This document shows positions 6,740 through 15,578 of a DNA stretch of 64,000 nucleotides, in pieces. The notes beneath the pieces are model-generated. The model made no database searches. It was not told where the DNA came from and was given only the letters and a program-made list of their open reading frames with translations. The stretch lies in NCBI RefSeq assembly GCF_011752065.1, contig NZ_JAAIJY010000018.1, positions 1-64,000 on the forward strand, read 5' to 3'. Within the stretch, counting starts at the first letter, position 1. Every line of letters begins with the position of its first letter. Both the position numbers and the translations under genes were made by a program. Origin of the DNA: Actinomyces sp. ZJ308 (lineage in GTDB: Bacteria > Actinomycetota > Actinomycetes > Actinomycetales > Actinomycetaceae).

Positions 6740-8529
6740 CGCACTCTCCTCCCGGACGGCCGACTCCTGCGGGCGGGCGTGGTGCGCAGCGATGTCGCCG
6801 CCTCCTGACAGGCCTGAAGCTGCTCTCGCAGCGTGTCTGCGCTGGGCGCCGGAACCGGGAGAGCGTCGGTGAAGCACTTGACCTGATTGGCGAACAGGGC
6901 GGTGGCGCGCTTGGTGAGGTCCTCCCGGGCCCGCTTGGTCATGCCGCGCATCGCCTGGTCGCCGAAGACGGCCTCCAGGACCCGCTGGGCCAGGATGGCC
7001 GTGCCCCCCGCGATGCCCACCTCTCCCCCGGTCAGGCCACCGGTGTGCGCGAAGACGAGGATCATGAGAACGACGCCGGCACCGTTGACCCCCAGGGACA
7101 GCAGCCTGGCGGTGAGCCGCTTGTCGGCCCCCTCGGCGCGGATGAGCGTGAGAACCTCCCGCTGCCAGTCGTGGACGAGGGCCGCGGCGATGACCTCGAG
7201 CCCGGTCTGGGTCGGCACCTCCGCCAGAGCGCGGTTGAGAGCCTGCTGGGAGGTTCCGGCGCGCCGCCAAGAGCGTTCCGTGGCCAGGCAGGCCCGCTGG
7301 GACTCGGCGACGAGGAGCTCGACCAGAGACGAGCCGATCGCCTGCTCCACGCGCTTGGCCGGGGCCGGGCGTCCGCGCAGAAGAGAGGTAATACGGTCAC
7401 GCACCCGGCCCACCTGAACCTCCAGCGACCGGAACAGGTCACCGGTTCCGACGAACTCCTGCCAGCGGGCCAGCACCTCACCGTGCAGCATGGAACCGTC
7501 CTCGGTGGCCTCGATGACGCGCTCCAGGGCGTCGTCGTGCTCGGAGGTGGCCGCGCGGCGGAGCTCGGCGTACTCGGCCTCCTGGGATTCCAGCTCGACG
7601 GCGAGCAGCTCACTCTGCGCCAGGACCGCGTCAATGGCCCCGGTCAGGCTACGGTGTGCGATGTCCTGACGGGCGGCCGCGTCGGAGGCCAGTGCGCCCA
7701 GCCACTGGCGCACCGGCGAGACACAGGACTCGGGCAGGAAGCCGTTGTCGTCAAGAGCGGTCTCGGGAATCGTGAAGACCGGGGCCTCACCGAGGTTCGC
7801 CCTCACGAGCCGATGCCGCAGGTCGGCCTCCACCTCACTCTGCGCACCGTCCGGTACCCGGTCCAGGATGACGGCGATGGTGACGTGTCGCTGCGCGGCT
7901 GCCCTCAAGTGCTCCCAGGGGACGGCGTCGGCATAGCGCGCCGCCGTGGTGACGAAGATCCACAGGTCCGCGCCGGCCAGAAGGGTGGCGGCCAGGTCCC
8001 GGTTGTCCTCGACCACGGAGTCGACGTCGGGGGCGTCCACGATCGCCAGCCCCTGGGGAAGTCCATCACACGAGCGCAGCTCGAGCTCTCGGGGCGTGTG
8101 GTCCGTGGGCGGGCTCGCGGGTGCGTCGGGGGCCACGCGCAGGCGCGACAGGGAGCCCAGGACCCGGTCGGTGTCGAACCAGGCGGCGTCCATCGGCGCG
8201 TGCAGGAGCAGGGGGCGACGCGTCGTGGGACGGATCGCAGAGGCCCTGGCCACGTGTCGGCGCACGAGCGAGGAGACGAGGGTCGACTTGCCCGCTCCGG
8301 TGGAGCCGCCGACCACGGCCAGCAGAGGCGCGTCCAGGCTGGCCAGGCGCGGCAGGATGTAGTCGCCGAGCTGGTCGCGGATGAGCGTGGCCTTGTCCGA
8401 GGCGGCGGCCGTCCCCTGCAGGACATAGGGCGTCGACAAGGCGGTCAGGCTGTCCCGCAACGCGGACAGCTCCCTGGTCGCCTGCTGGACCTTCTGGGTG
8501 CTGCTGGACTCGCCTCGACTCTCGGTCAT
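6736..8529 (-). CDS. Dynamin-family GTPase (first of a pair)
   Basis: A 597-residue protein with G1 G-G-S-T-G-A-G-K-S-T near residue 75, R-P-T-T-R-R as the switch threonine region and D-A-P-D as G3. The usual N-K-x-D G4 motif is not evident (the matching stretch reads D-R-V-P-D), so its nucleotide specificity or catalytic activity may differ from that of its partner. A long helical middle region, rich in Glu and Arg, is followed by a hydrophobic hairpin (about residues 470-515, V-V-L-M-I-L-V-F then a Gly-rich turn). Bacterial dynamins of this kind bind and bend membranes. Its ATG overlaps the hisS stop by 4 bases (ATGA), so hisS, this gene and the next GTPase form one coupled unit. Confidence 0.82.
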   Translation of the reverse strand: MTESRGESSSTQKVQQATRELSALRDSLTALSTPYVLQGTAAASDKATLIRDQLGDYILPRLASLDAPLLAVVGGSTGAGKSTLVSSLVRRHVARASAIRPTTRRPLLLHAPMDAAWFDTDRVLGSLSRLRVAPDAPASPPTDHTPRELELRSCDGLPQGLAIVDAPDVDSVVEDNRDLAATLLAGADLWIFVTTAARYADAVPWEHLRAAAQRHVTIAVILDRVPDGAQSEVEADLRHRLVRANLGEAPVFTIPETALDDNGFLPESCVSPVRQWLGALASDAAARQDIAHRSLTGAIDAVLAQSELLAVELESQEAEYAELRRAATSEHDDALERVIEATEDGSMLHGEVLARWQEFVGTGDLFRSLEVQVGRVRDRITSLLRGRPAPAKRVEQAIGSSLVELLVAESQRACLATERSWRRAGTSQQALNRALAEVPTQTGLEVIAAALVHDWQREVLTLIRAEGADKRLTARLLSLGVNGAGVVLMILVFAHTGGLTGGEVGIAGGTAILAQRVLEAVFGDQAMRGMTKRAREDLTKRATALFANQVKCFTDALPVPAPSADTLREQLQACQEAATSLRTTPARRSRPSGRRVR

Positions 8530-9986
8530 GAGGCGGAGTCGGCCTCTGTGTCAGCTTCGGTGCCGGCCTGTGAGCCGGTCCCGCTACCAGCCGCGGCATC
8601 AACCCCACTGAGGCTGACCGTGACCTGCGGGGCGATGTCGGCACTTGGCGGCCGCCAGGTGGAGGTGTCGGCCTCGACCTGCTCGCCGGAGCGGATGTCC
8701 TTGACCGAGTCCGGCGCCCCGTCGGCACCAGGGAACCACACGAAGGGGATGGAGCGCTTGTCCGCGGCCTTGATCTGCTTGCCGAACTTGGCGGCGCTGG
8801 GGGCGACGTCGGCGCTGATACCGCGGGCACGCAGCGCGTCGGCGATCGCGTCGGAGGCGGAGCGGTGAGCCTCGTCGGAGACCGCCACGAGCACCGCCGT
8901 GGGCACGGGACGGCTGACCTCCACAAGTCCCTCGCCGATGACACGCGCCAGGAGCCGTGACAGGCCGATGGAGATGCCCACGCCGGGGAAGGTGCGCTTG
9001 CCGTTGGTGGCCAGTGAGTCGTAGCGGCCGCCGGAGCACACCGAGCCGAGGTCCTCATGGCCCGCCATGAAGGACTCATAGACGGTGCCGGTGTAGTAGT
9101 CCAGCCCACGGGCGATCTTGAGGTCGGCGACGACGGCGCCGGGGCGGCGTCGGCCGGCGGCCTCGAGCAGGGCGGTCAGCTCGGCCAGTCCCTCCTCCAG
9201 GAGCTCGGCGGGCTCGGCCCCGGCCAGAGCCCGCAGGACCTGACCGGAGACGTCCTGGCCGTCGGTTCCGGTGATGGTGGCGAGCCTGAGGGCCTGAGCC
9301 GCCTGCTGCGCGCTCACTCCGACGCTCTGGGTGAGCTCGGCGGCCACCTTCTCGGGACCGATCTTGTCAAGCTTGTCGACGACGCGCAGAACCTCGATGA
9401 GCCGGCCCGAGTCGATGCCGATGGACTGGTAGAAGCCCTGAGCCACCTTGCGGTTGGAGACGTGGATGGTGACTGCGGGCACCGGCAGGGCGCTGAGCGC
9501 CTCGTGCATGATGAGGGGGACCTCGACGTCGTGGTGGAGCGGCAGGGCGCCGTCGCCGACGATGTCGATGTCCGCTTGGATGAACTCGCGGAAGCGCCCC
9601 TCCTGGGGGCGTTCGCCGCGCCAGACCTTCTGGATCTGGTAGCGCTTGAACGGAAAGGTGAGCAGCCCGGCGTTGTCGACGACGTAGCGGGCGAAGGGAA
9701 CCGTCAGGTCGAAGTGGAGACCCAGCCGCTTGCGCGGGTCCGTCTCGGCGTCGGAGTCACCGGGGTCCTCCTGCAGGCGGTTGAGGAGGTAGACCTCCTT
9801 GGAGGTCTCGCCCTTCCTCGTCAGCTCGCTGAGCGGCTCGACGGCGCGGGTCTGAATGCCGCTGAAGCCGTGGAGCTCGAAGGTGCGGCGCAGGATGTCG
9901 ACGAAGTGCTGCTCGACGATGTGGCCCGCGGGAAGCCACTCGGGAAAACCGGACAGTGAGGAGAGCGCTTGTCGTACCTGTGCCAT
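8526..9986 (-). CDS. hisS: Histidyl-tRNA synthetase
   Basis: A 486-residue class II aminoacyl-tRNA synthetase that charges tRNA-His. Motif 2 (Y-Q-I-Q-K-V-W-R-G-E-R-P-Q-E-G-R-F-R-E-F), the histidine-A region (G-L-D-Y-Y-T-G-T-V-Y-E) and motif 3 (G-V-G-I-S-I-G-L-S-R-L) are all visible, followed by a complete anticodon-binding domain. The C-terminus carries an extra low-complexity Gly/Ala/Glu/Asp tail of about 40 residues not usual for HisS. The start M-A-Q-V at 9986 lies 7 bases from a CACAAT -10-like site with no ribosome-binding site, suggesting a leaderless transcript; an ATG three codons upstream (9995) is the alternative. Confidence 0.96.
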   Translation of the reverse strand: MAQVRQALSSLSGFPEWLPAGHIVEQHFVDILRRTFELHGFSGIQTRAVEPLSELTRKGETSKEVYLLNRLQEDPGDSDAETDPRKRLGLHFDLTVPFARYVVDNAGLLTFPFKRYQIQKVWRGERPQEGRFREFIQADIDIVGDGALPLHHDVEVPLIMHEALSALPVPAVTIHVSNRKVAQGFYQSIGIDSGRLIEVLRVVDKLDKIGPEKVAAELTQSVGVSAQQAAQALRLATITGTDGQDVSGQVLRALAGAEPAELLEEGLAELTALLEAAGRRRPGAVVADLKIARGLDYYTGTVYESFMAGHEDLGSVCSGGRYDSLATNGKRTFPGVGISIGLSRLLARVIGEGLVEVSRPVPTAVLVAVSDEAHRSASDAIADALRARGISADVAPSAAKFGKQIKAADKRSIPFVWFPGADGAPDSVKDIRSGEQVEADTSTWRPPSADIAPQVTVSLSGVDAAAGSGTGSQAGTEADTEADSAS

Positions 9987-10030
9987 GGTCCGCATTGTGT
10001 CATGACGGGCGGCGCGCTGGCGCACCGTCG

Positions 10031-10846
10031 TCAGGCCTTGAGGTCTCCCCCACGAATCTTGGCCTCGGCGAGATAGGGGTTGCCGTGGTGCTCGTGCTCC
10101 ATGGTGGTCACCGCGCCGTGCCCGGGCAGCAGGACCGTGGCCGGGTCGATGGCGCTGGCCAGGAACCGCAGGGTGCCGAGCATCTGCACCTGGTCCCCGC
10201 CGGGGAGGTCGGTACGGCCGACGGAGCCCTTGAAGATGACGTCGCCGTCGAGGGCCATGAGGTAGGTGCGCTCCTCGTCGACGGTGGAGGGGTCGTCCTC
10301 GATGACCTCGGCCTCGTAGAGCAGGGAGTTGTCCGCCAGCCGGGCCTCGAGGAAGAACAGGGTCGAGCCCTCCGAGTGGCCGGGCGCGGGAACCGCCCGC
10401 AAGGCGATACCGGGGACGAGCTCGACAGCGCGGGAGAAGCCCTCCCCGGGGAAAAGACGAACATCTGAGGGAGCCCGCCACGGGGTGCCGGCCATGTCGG
10501 CGAAGGTCATGCCGCCTGAGCTGATACCGGTGGTGGCGTCCGGGTCATCAAGCCGGTACCGGTCGGGCTCGGGGATGTAGACCGGCACGTCGACGGCGTC
10601 GTCGCTGGTGAGCAGCCCCTCACCGTGGGCGGCCTCGATGAGGGACTGGGTGTCCCACACGTGGTCGGCGTGACCGTGGGTGAGCAGGATCGCTCCCAGG
10701 GTGAGGCGGTTGGATCGCAGGAGCGCCAGGGCGCCCCGGACGGATCCGGCTCCCGGGTCGACGACGAGGGCGGGCTCGCCGGGGCCTGCGGCCAGGACGT
10801 AGCAGTTGGCTGCGAACACGGGTGCGATGGTGCGCTCCAGGATCAT
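10031..10846 (-). CDS. MBL-fold metallo-hydrolase (glyoxalase II-like)
   Basis: A 271-residue protein with the metallo-beta-lactamase fold. The first metal-binding motif T-H-G-H-A-D-H is near residue 56, a second histidine is in P-G-H-S-E-G near 160, the bridging aspartate is probably in G-D-V-I-F-K-G, and a late histidine is in L-P-G-H-G. It ends with the basic region typical of hydroxyacylglutathione hydrolase-like proteins. This gene is found just upstream of hisS in many actinobacteria, often annotated as a hydrolase of unknown substrate; a thioester or lactoyl-thiol substrate is possible but not shown. The gene starts 6 bases after a TAGGCT -10-like site, so it may be leaderless. Only 44 bases separate it from hisS. 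Confidence 0.88.
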   Translation of the reverse strand: MILERTIAPVFAANCYVLAAGPGEPALVVDPGAGSVRGALALLRSNRLTLGAILLTHGHADHVWDTQSLIEAAHGEGLLTSDDAVDVPVYIPEPDRYRLDDPDATTGISSGGMTFADMAGTPWRAPSDVRLFPGEGFSRAVELVPGIALRAVPAPGHSEGSTLFFLEARLADNSLLYEAEVIEDDPSTVDEERTYLMALDGDVIFKGSVGRTDLPGGDQVQMLGTLRFLASAIDPATVLLPGHGAVTTMEHEHHGNPYLAEAKIRGGDLKA

Positions 10847-10929
10847 GCTCCCAGCCTACTGGGATCGGTGGTGGGCCGCGGGCGGTGGACGAGAGGCAGC
10901 GGGGAGAACCGGGGAGAATCTGCCGCCTT

Positions 10930-12531
10930 TCACCCCAGGTGAAGCCGTCGCCCCCACCAGTGCGAGATCAGCCAGCGGTCGTGGCTGGCGACGATGAGCG
11001 TGCCCGTCCAGGACTTCAGGGCGGTCTCGAGCATCTCCAGGGCGTCCAGGTCCAGATAGTTCGTGGGCTCGTCGATGGCGAGCACCTCGGGCACGGCTGC
11101 AGCGGCCAGAGCCAGCTGGGCGCGGCGCTGGTTGCCGTCAGAGAGCTCACTGATCGGGCGGTTCCATAACTGCGGGTGCAGGATCCCTTTGCCCTGTTCC
11201 CCCACACCTCCGGTCCAGACGGATTCATCGATCCCAGGGTCTCCGGGCTCGGGCAGGTGCTGGGGTACCCGGAAGACTGAGCCGGAGACCGTCAGGGTGC
11301 CACAGGATCCCTCCGCGGGCGCCGTGCCAGTGGCCAGCCAGGTCAGGAACGTGGACTTGCCGGCCCCGTTGGCGCCGGTGATCAGCAGGTGCTCACCGGC
11401 CATGACATCGACCGTGACCGGCGCAAGGCGCCCCGGTACAGCGGCTGCCCTGGCCGACACCGCCATCCCACGCGGCGACACCGGTGCGGCCAGACGCAGC
11501 TGCAGGCCGTAGGAACGAGGTCTGCGCACCTCGGTCTCGGCGAGCGCCTCCAGCCGTCGATCATCCTGGGCCTGGCGTCGGGTGGAGACACGCTGGGCCC
11601 GGTCGGCACAGAACTTCCTGGCCATACGGACCTCTGTCCGAGGTGCCGCTCCCCTGTGCCCGACCGTCTTGGACTCCTGACGGTGACGTGTGAGGCTGCG
11701 TCGTTGCGCCTGCTGGCGTTGGTGGAGACTGCGGTGGGAGGCCCGGGCGTTCGCCTTGTCCACGAGGTAGTCGCTGTATCGTCCCGCGCACCTGTAGGCA
11801 CCGATGGCTTCCCCGTCCCCGGCTGCGGTAGCCAGTGCCTGCCAGGGCGCCGTGTCCAGGTCGACGACGGCGGTGGCCACGGTGTCGATGAAGGCGCGAT
11901 CGTGTGAGGTGAACAGGACCGGACCCGGCCACTGGGTCATCATTCGGCCCAGATAGTCGGAGCCGTCGGCATCCAGGTGGTTGGTCGGCTCGTCAAGCAC
12001 CAGCGCCTGACCCGCCGAAAGGAGCAGGGCGGCGATCTCCAGCCGCCCGCGCTGCCCCGGAGACAGGGAGGAGACAGGACGGTCGGTGGATACCCGCTTC
12101 AGCCCCAGCCCGGCCAGGGCCTCGGCTCGCCTGGTCGGCAGGTTCCAGGCGTCCAGCGTCTCAAGCCGGACCAGCAAGGAGTCGTACTCCTCGACGAGGG
12201 AACCGGGTACTGGCCCGGCCTTGGCAATGGCCTCGTTCAGGACCTCGAGGCGGTCAAGCGCGTTCAGGGGCTCACCGCAGGCGGCGTCGAGGTAGGCATT
12301 GATCGACTCCGACGGGTCGGCTACCGGTGGGACGCAGTTCTCGAGAACGGTGACAATCCCCCGGTCGGCAGACAACTCGCCGGTCGCCAGACGCAGAAGC
12401 GTTGACTTCCCCGATCCGTTGGGGCCGACGACGCAGACGCGCTCCCCGTCGCAGACCGTGAGACTGATGTTCTCCAGCAAGGGTTCAGAGGTGTGGGAGA
12501 AGCTGACACGGGAGAAGCTGATCGCAGGCAT
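10930..12531 (-). CDS. ABC-F family ATP-binding protein (ribosome-protection type)
   Basis: A 533-residue protein with two ABC domains and no membrane segment, the layout of ABC-F factors that act on the ribosome. Domain 1 has Walker A G-P-N-G-S-G-K-S-T, signature L-S-P-G-Q and Walker B plus loop L-D-E-P-T-N-H-L-D. A long basic linker (about residues 245-330, rich in Arg and Gln) follows; this part reaches the peptidyl-transferase centre in resistance proteins. Domain 2 has G-A-N-G-A-G-K-S-T, a degenerate signature L-S-D-G-N, and I-D-E-P-T-N-Y-L-D. The family includes macrolide, lincosamide and pleuromutilin resistance factors as well as housekeeping translation factors; the sequence alone does not say which. 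The start has an AAGGAC ribosome-binding site and sits in a possible attenuator hairpin. Confidence 0.88.
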   Translation of the reverse strand: MPAISFSRVSFSHTSEPLLENISLTVCDGERVCVVGPNGSGKSTLLRLATGELSADRGIVTVLENCVPPVADPSESINAYLDAACGEPLNALDRLEVLNEAIAKAGPVPGSLVEEYDSLLVRLETLDAWNLPTRRAEALAGLGLKRVSTDRPVSSLSPGQRGRLEIAALLLSAGQALVLDEPTNHLDADGSDYLGRMMTQWPGPVLFTSHDRAFIDTVATAVVDLDTAPWQALATAAGDGEAIGAYRCAGRYSDYLVDKANARASHRSLHQRQQAQRRSLTRHRQESKTVGHRGAAPRTEVRMARKFCADRAQRVSTRRQAQDDRRLEALAETEVRRPRSYGLQLRLAAPVSPRGMAVSARAAAVPGRLAPVTVDVMAGEHLLITGANGAGKSTFLTWLATGTAPAEGSCGTLTVSGSVFRVPQHLPEPGDPGIDESVWTGGVGEQGKGILHPQLWNRPISELSDGNQRRAQLALAAAAVPEVLAIDEPTNYLDLDALEMLETALKSWTGTLIVASHDRWLISHWWGRRLHLG

Positions 12532-12600
12532 GACTCGTCCTTGACATGAGCCGGGGTAACGGGCCGGGGCGAGTCAGACGAGCATGGCCACAGTCTACTA
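12532..12600 (-). promoter_or_regulatory. Possible translation attenuator with a 3-codon leader ORF before the ABC-F gene
   Basis: Reading the minus strand: a -10-like TAGACT (12597-12592) is followed by 6 bases and then ATG CTC GTC TGA (12585-12574). The stretch TGACTCG (12576-12570) can pair with CGAGTCA (12537-12531), which covers the last bases before the start codon and its A, while the leader codons CTCGTC can instead pair with GACGAG (12539-12534) over the ribosome-binding site. ABC-F resistance genes are often controlled by such leaders. The folding is by eye only. Confidence 0.35.
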
Positions 12601-12844
12601 GCAGCGCCGGTTGCTGGAGTGGTGCACGACTTCGGCACCAGGCCACCTACCGGGGAGATGAGAGATCAACGAATCAACTGAAATCGACGGGGTCAAGGAT
12701 GGTGATTGCCGCCCGCGGGAACGTAGACTCTCGGCACTGCCGTCCTCCGACGGCACGTCACCACCACCCGGCCTGAAGGCCGGGCGCGAACGGAACGGAG
12801 CGGTCATCCTGCTCCCTCCCCGTCAACCCATGAAGGAGCATCCC
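12601..12844 (+). promoter_or_regulatory. Leader of the DUF349 gene with two hairpins
   Basis: A TAGACT -10-like site (12724-12729) is followed by two perfect 7-base-pair hairpins: TGCCGTC-CTCC-GACGGCA (12738-12755) and CCCGGCC-TGAA-GGCCGGG (12767-12784), and then by the AAGGAG ribosome-binding site (12833-12838). Together with the divergent ABC-F leader this explains the 313-base gap. No -35 was recognised and no known riboswitch pattern was seen. Confidence 0.4.
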
Positions 12845-14476
12845 GTGACTGAGCGGAACCAGCCCGACACCCAGCCCGACACCGAGCAGGCCGACCAGCC
12901 GACCGGTTTGAGTGAGTCGGCAGCGCCCACCCCGACGGAGCAGGCACCAGAAGTTGGTTCCTCTCCCGCCACCAGCTCAACGGCGGACGTTGAGGATCCA
13001 AAGGAGTCCGAGCCCGGCTTGCCCGAGAGCAAGCCCGCCGAGGTGCCCGCCCGAACCTCCTCCGACGAGTCGGCTACTGCCGCTTCCGAGGACCCCGCCC
13101 CGTCCGAGCAGCCGGCTGAGGCGGCGCAGTCGGCCGAGACCGAGCAGGAGGGCGCTACGCCGACTCCCGCCGAGGTTCCCGCCCCGGCTGCGGCCCCTGC
13201 GGCACCCGCGGAGCCCGCTGTCGACCCGCAGGAGGCGATGGACGCCGCCAAGTGGGGGCGCGTGGACGGCGAGGGCCGGGTATACGTCCAGGACGGTGGC
13301 GCTGAGCGTGAGGTCGGCCAGTTCCCCGATGCTCCCATCGCCGAGGCCATGGCCTTCTACGTGCGCCGCTACCTGGACCTCAAGGCGACCATCGACCTGT
13401 TCGCCACCCGCCTGCCCCAGCTCAGCGTCCGTGAGATCGATACGACCCTGTCCTCGATCTCCGAGTCCCTCACCGAGCCGGCCGCCGTCGGCGACCTGGA
13501 GGGGCTGCGGGCCCGCTTCGCCGCTCTCAAGGCCGTGGCCGCCGAGCGCCGTGAGGCCGTGGCCGCCGAGCGCGCCGCCGCCAAGGAGCAGGCTCTCAAG
13601 GAGCGCACCGCGATCGTCGAGCGCGCCGAGGCCATCTCCGAGCAGGACCCGGCACGTACGCAGTGGAAGAACTCCGGCGCCGAGCTGCGCGAGCTGCTGG
13701 AGTCCTGGAAGACGGCGCAGCGGCGCGGTCCGCGTCTGGACCGTCCCACCGAGGACGGCCTGTGGAAGCGCTTCTCCCACGCCCGCACCACCTTCGATCG
13801 CCACCGCCGCCAGTTCTTCAGCGAGCTGGACGCCAAGCAGGCGCAGGTACGTGCCGCCAAGGAGGCGCTCATCAAGCGCGCCGAGGAGATGCAGAACTCC
13901 ACCGACTGGGCCGGCACCTCCGCCAAGTACCGCGACCTGCTCGCCGAGTGGAAGAAGGCCGGACGCGCCTCCCGCAAGGAGGATGACGCCCTGTGGGCCC
14001 GCTTCCGGGCCGCCCAGCAGGTCTTCTACGACGCCCGCCGTGCCAAGGACGAGGCCGTCGACGCCGAGTTCGCCGAGAACCTCAAGGTCAAGGAGGCCCT
14101 GGTGGCCAAGGCCGAGGCGCTCCTGCCGGTCAAGGACGTCAAGGCCGCCAAGAAGGCCCTGCGCCCCATCCAGGACGCCTGGGAGGAGGCCGGGCGGGTC
14201 CCGCGCGGAGCCGTGCGTCGCATCGAGGGCCGCATGCGCGCCGTCGAGGACGCGATCCGAGAGGCCGAGAACGCCGAGTGGCGCCGTACCGACCCGGAGA
14301 CCAAGGCGCGTGCCGAGGGGCTGGCCGGTCAGCTCCAGGATGCGATCGCCGGTCTGGAGAAGGATCTGGCTGCGGCCCAGGCCGCCGGCGACGCCAAGAA
14401 GATCGCCGAGGCCGAGGCCGCGCTGACGGCCCGCCGGGCGTGGCTCGAGCAGGTGCTGCGCTCGGCCAAGGCCTGA
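12845..14476 (+). CDS. DUF349 domain protein with acidic N-terminal extension
   Basis: A 543-residue protein. The first 130 or so residues are disordered, rich in Pro, Ala, Glu and Ser. Then come several DUF349 repeats, seen as repeated W-K-x-x-x-R ... L-W-x-R-F-x-x-A ... F-x-x-x-R blocks (for example L-W-K-R-F-S-H-A-R and L-W-A-R-F-R-A-A), embedded in long charged coiled coils. The function of DUF349 proteins is not established; this one is soluble and common in actinobacteria. The GTG at 12845 is chosen over the ATG at 12830 because AAGGAG lies 6 bases before it and overlaps that ATG codon. Confidence 0.85.
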   Translation: MTERNQPDTQPDTEQADQPTGLSESAAPTPTEQAPEVGSSPATSSTADVEDPKESEPGLPESKPAEVPARTSSDESATAASEDPAPSEQPAEAAQSAETEQEGATPTPAEVPAPAAAPAAPAEPAVDPQEAMDAAKWGRVDGEGRVYVQDGGAEREVGQFPDAPIAEAMAFYVRRYLDLKATIDLFATRLPQLSVREIDTTLSSISESLTEPAAVGDLEGLRARFAALKAVAAERREAVAAERAAAKEQALKERTAIVERAEAISEQDPARTQWKNSGAELRELLESWKTAQRRGPRLDRPTEDGLWKRFSHARTTFDRHRRQFFSELDAKQAQVRAAKEALIKRAEEMQNSTDWAGTSAKYRDLLAEWKKAGRASRKEDDALWARFRAAQQVFYDARRAKDEAVDAEFAENLKVKEALVAKAEALLPVKDVKAAKKALRPIQDAWEEAGRVPRGAVRRIEGRMRAVEDAIREAENAEWRRTDPETKARAEGLAGQLQDAIAGLEKDLAAAQAAGDAKKIAEAEAALTARRAWLEQVLRSAKA

Positions 14477-14537
14477 TCGCTCCCTCCATCAGGTCACCAG
14501 CCAGCGCCGGCAGAGCCTGAGGCAGGCCGTTGCGACT

Positions 14538-14573
14538 GCGGGGGCCGACACCATGTCCGGTGTCGGCCCCCGC
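14538..14573. terminator. Bidirectional hairpin terminator
   Basis: A perfect 15-base-pair stem, GCGGGGGCCGACACC and its complement, with a 6-base loop, lies between the convergent DUF349 and MerR genes. It lacks a T-run on both strands. Confidence 0.75.
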
Positions 14574-14609
14574 CTCGTGTCCCACGTCGGCCCCGAGCCG
14601 GAAGGGCTC

Positions 14610-15455
14610 CTAGTCCCAGGTGGCGGTCGCCGGGTCCACACCCTCGGACCGGGCGCCGGCATCGATGACGTCCTTGAGCCAGGCGGCCAGTCCCGGCGCG
14701 CGCTTGTCGTAGTACCGGGCGTAGCGTTCGTCCGCGACGTAGCTGCGGGCAATGAGCACCTGCTTGGAGACGGAGACCTCGAACCACCGGTTGAGCTCCC
14801 GGCGGTGCCACTGGGCCAGAGCATTGGCCTCAGGGCTACCCGGTTCGACACCGCTGCGCATCGCCTCGACCAGCGCGGTCTCCAGGGCGACCGTCTCCTC
14901 GTGGGCCCGCCGCCAGTCGGCGCGCGACATCCGGGCCTTGCGGCGGGCGGACTCGGCCCACTCCTCCGTATCGCCCCAGCGGGCATGAGCCTCCTCGATG
15001 TACACCGGATCCCAGTCAGTCCCCCAGATCTTCACCATCTCGGCCACGGAGATCCTTGCTCCCAACAGCTGTATCTCCATGACCGTGTCGATGGAACGGA
15101 GCATCCGCTGCAGGTGGGAGATCTGCCCCTGAAGCATCTCGCGCTGACGGCGCAGGTGGGCGACGGCGTCCGTGTCCGGATCGTCGAGGACCCCCTTGAT
15201 GTCGGTCAGGCTCATGCCGGTCTGCCGGTAGACGAGCACCTGCTGGATGCGCATGAGGTCCGCCTCGCAGTAGAGACGGTAACCGGCGTCACTGCGCCGG
15301 GAGGGGTGCACCAGGCCGGAGGCGTCCCAGTGGTGCAGCGCCCGGACGCTGACGCCCAGGAGGGTTGAGACCTCCCCGACCGTCATCGCCATGTCATCAT
15401 CGTCCAGCACCGCGTCACCTGGCCCGGGTCCGTCGTGCTCCCACCCCGTCACCAT
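14610..15455 (-). CDS. MerR-family regulator with TipA-like effector domain
   Basis: A 281-residue protein. The MerR DNA-binding domain spans about residues 22-90: T-V-G-E-V-S-T-L-L-G-V-S-V-R-A-L-H-H-W-D-A-S-G-L with the R-R-S-D-A-G-Y-R-L-Y wing. A dimerisation helix follows, then a C-terminal domain (about residues 140-281, W-G-D-T-E-E-W ... H-R-x-x-L-N-R-W-F) resembling TipAS, which in Streptomyces binds thiopeptide antibiotics. MerR proteins twist long-spacer promoters into active shape, usually including their own. A near-perfect palindrome of exactly that type lies 124 bases upstream. The ATG is preceded by GAGGAG; a GTG one codon later is equally possible. The real ligand is unknown. 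Confidence 0.88.
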   Translation of the reverse strand: MVTGWEHDGPGPGDAVLDDDDMAMTVGEVSTLLGVSVRALHHWDASGLVHPSRRSDAGYRLYCEADLMRIQQVLVYRQTGMSLTDIKGVLDDPDTDAVAHLRRQREMLQGQISHLQRMLRSIDTVMEIQLLGARISVAEMVKIWGTDWDPVYIEEAHARWGDTEEWAESARRKARMSRADWRRAHEETVALETALVEAMRSGVEPGSPEANALAQWHRRELNRWFEVSVSKQVLIARSYVADERYARYYDKRAPGLAAWLKDVIDAGARSEGVDPATATWD

Positions 15456-15578
15456 GTCTCCTCACCCCAATCATTCTTCAGTCATTCATTCATCACTGCC
15501 TTGCCCAGTCAGTGCACGGGCAGTGCTCGATCTGTGATCGCTCGGTGCTCAGTCTGCTCCTCGGCGCGTTCCGAGTAC

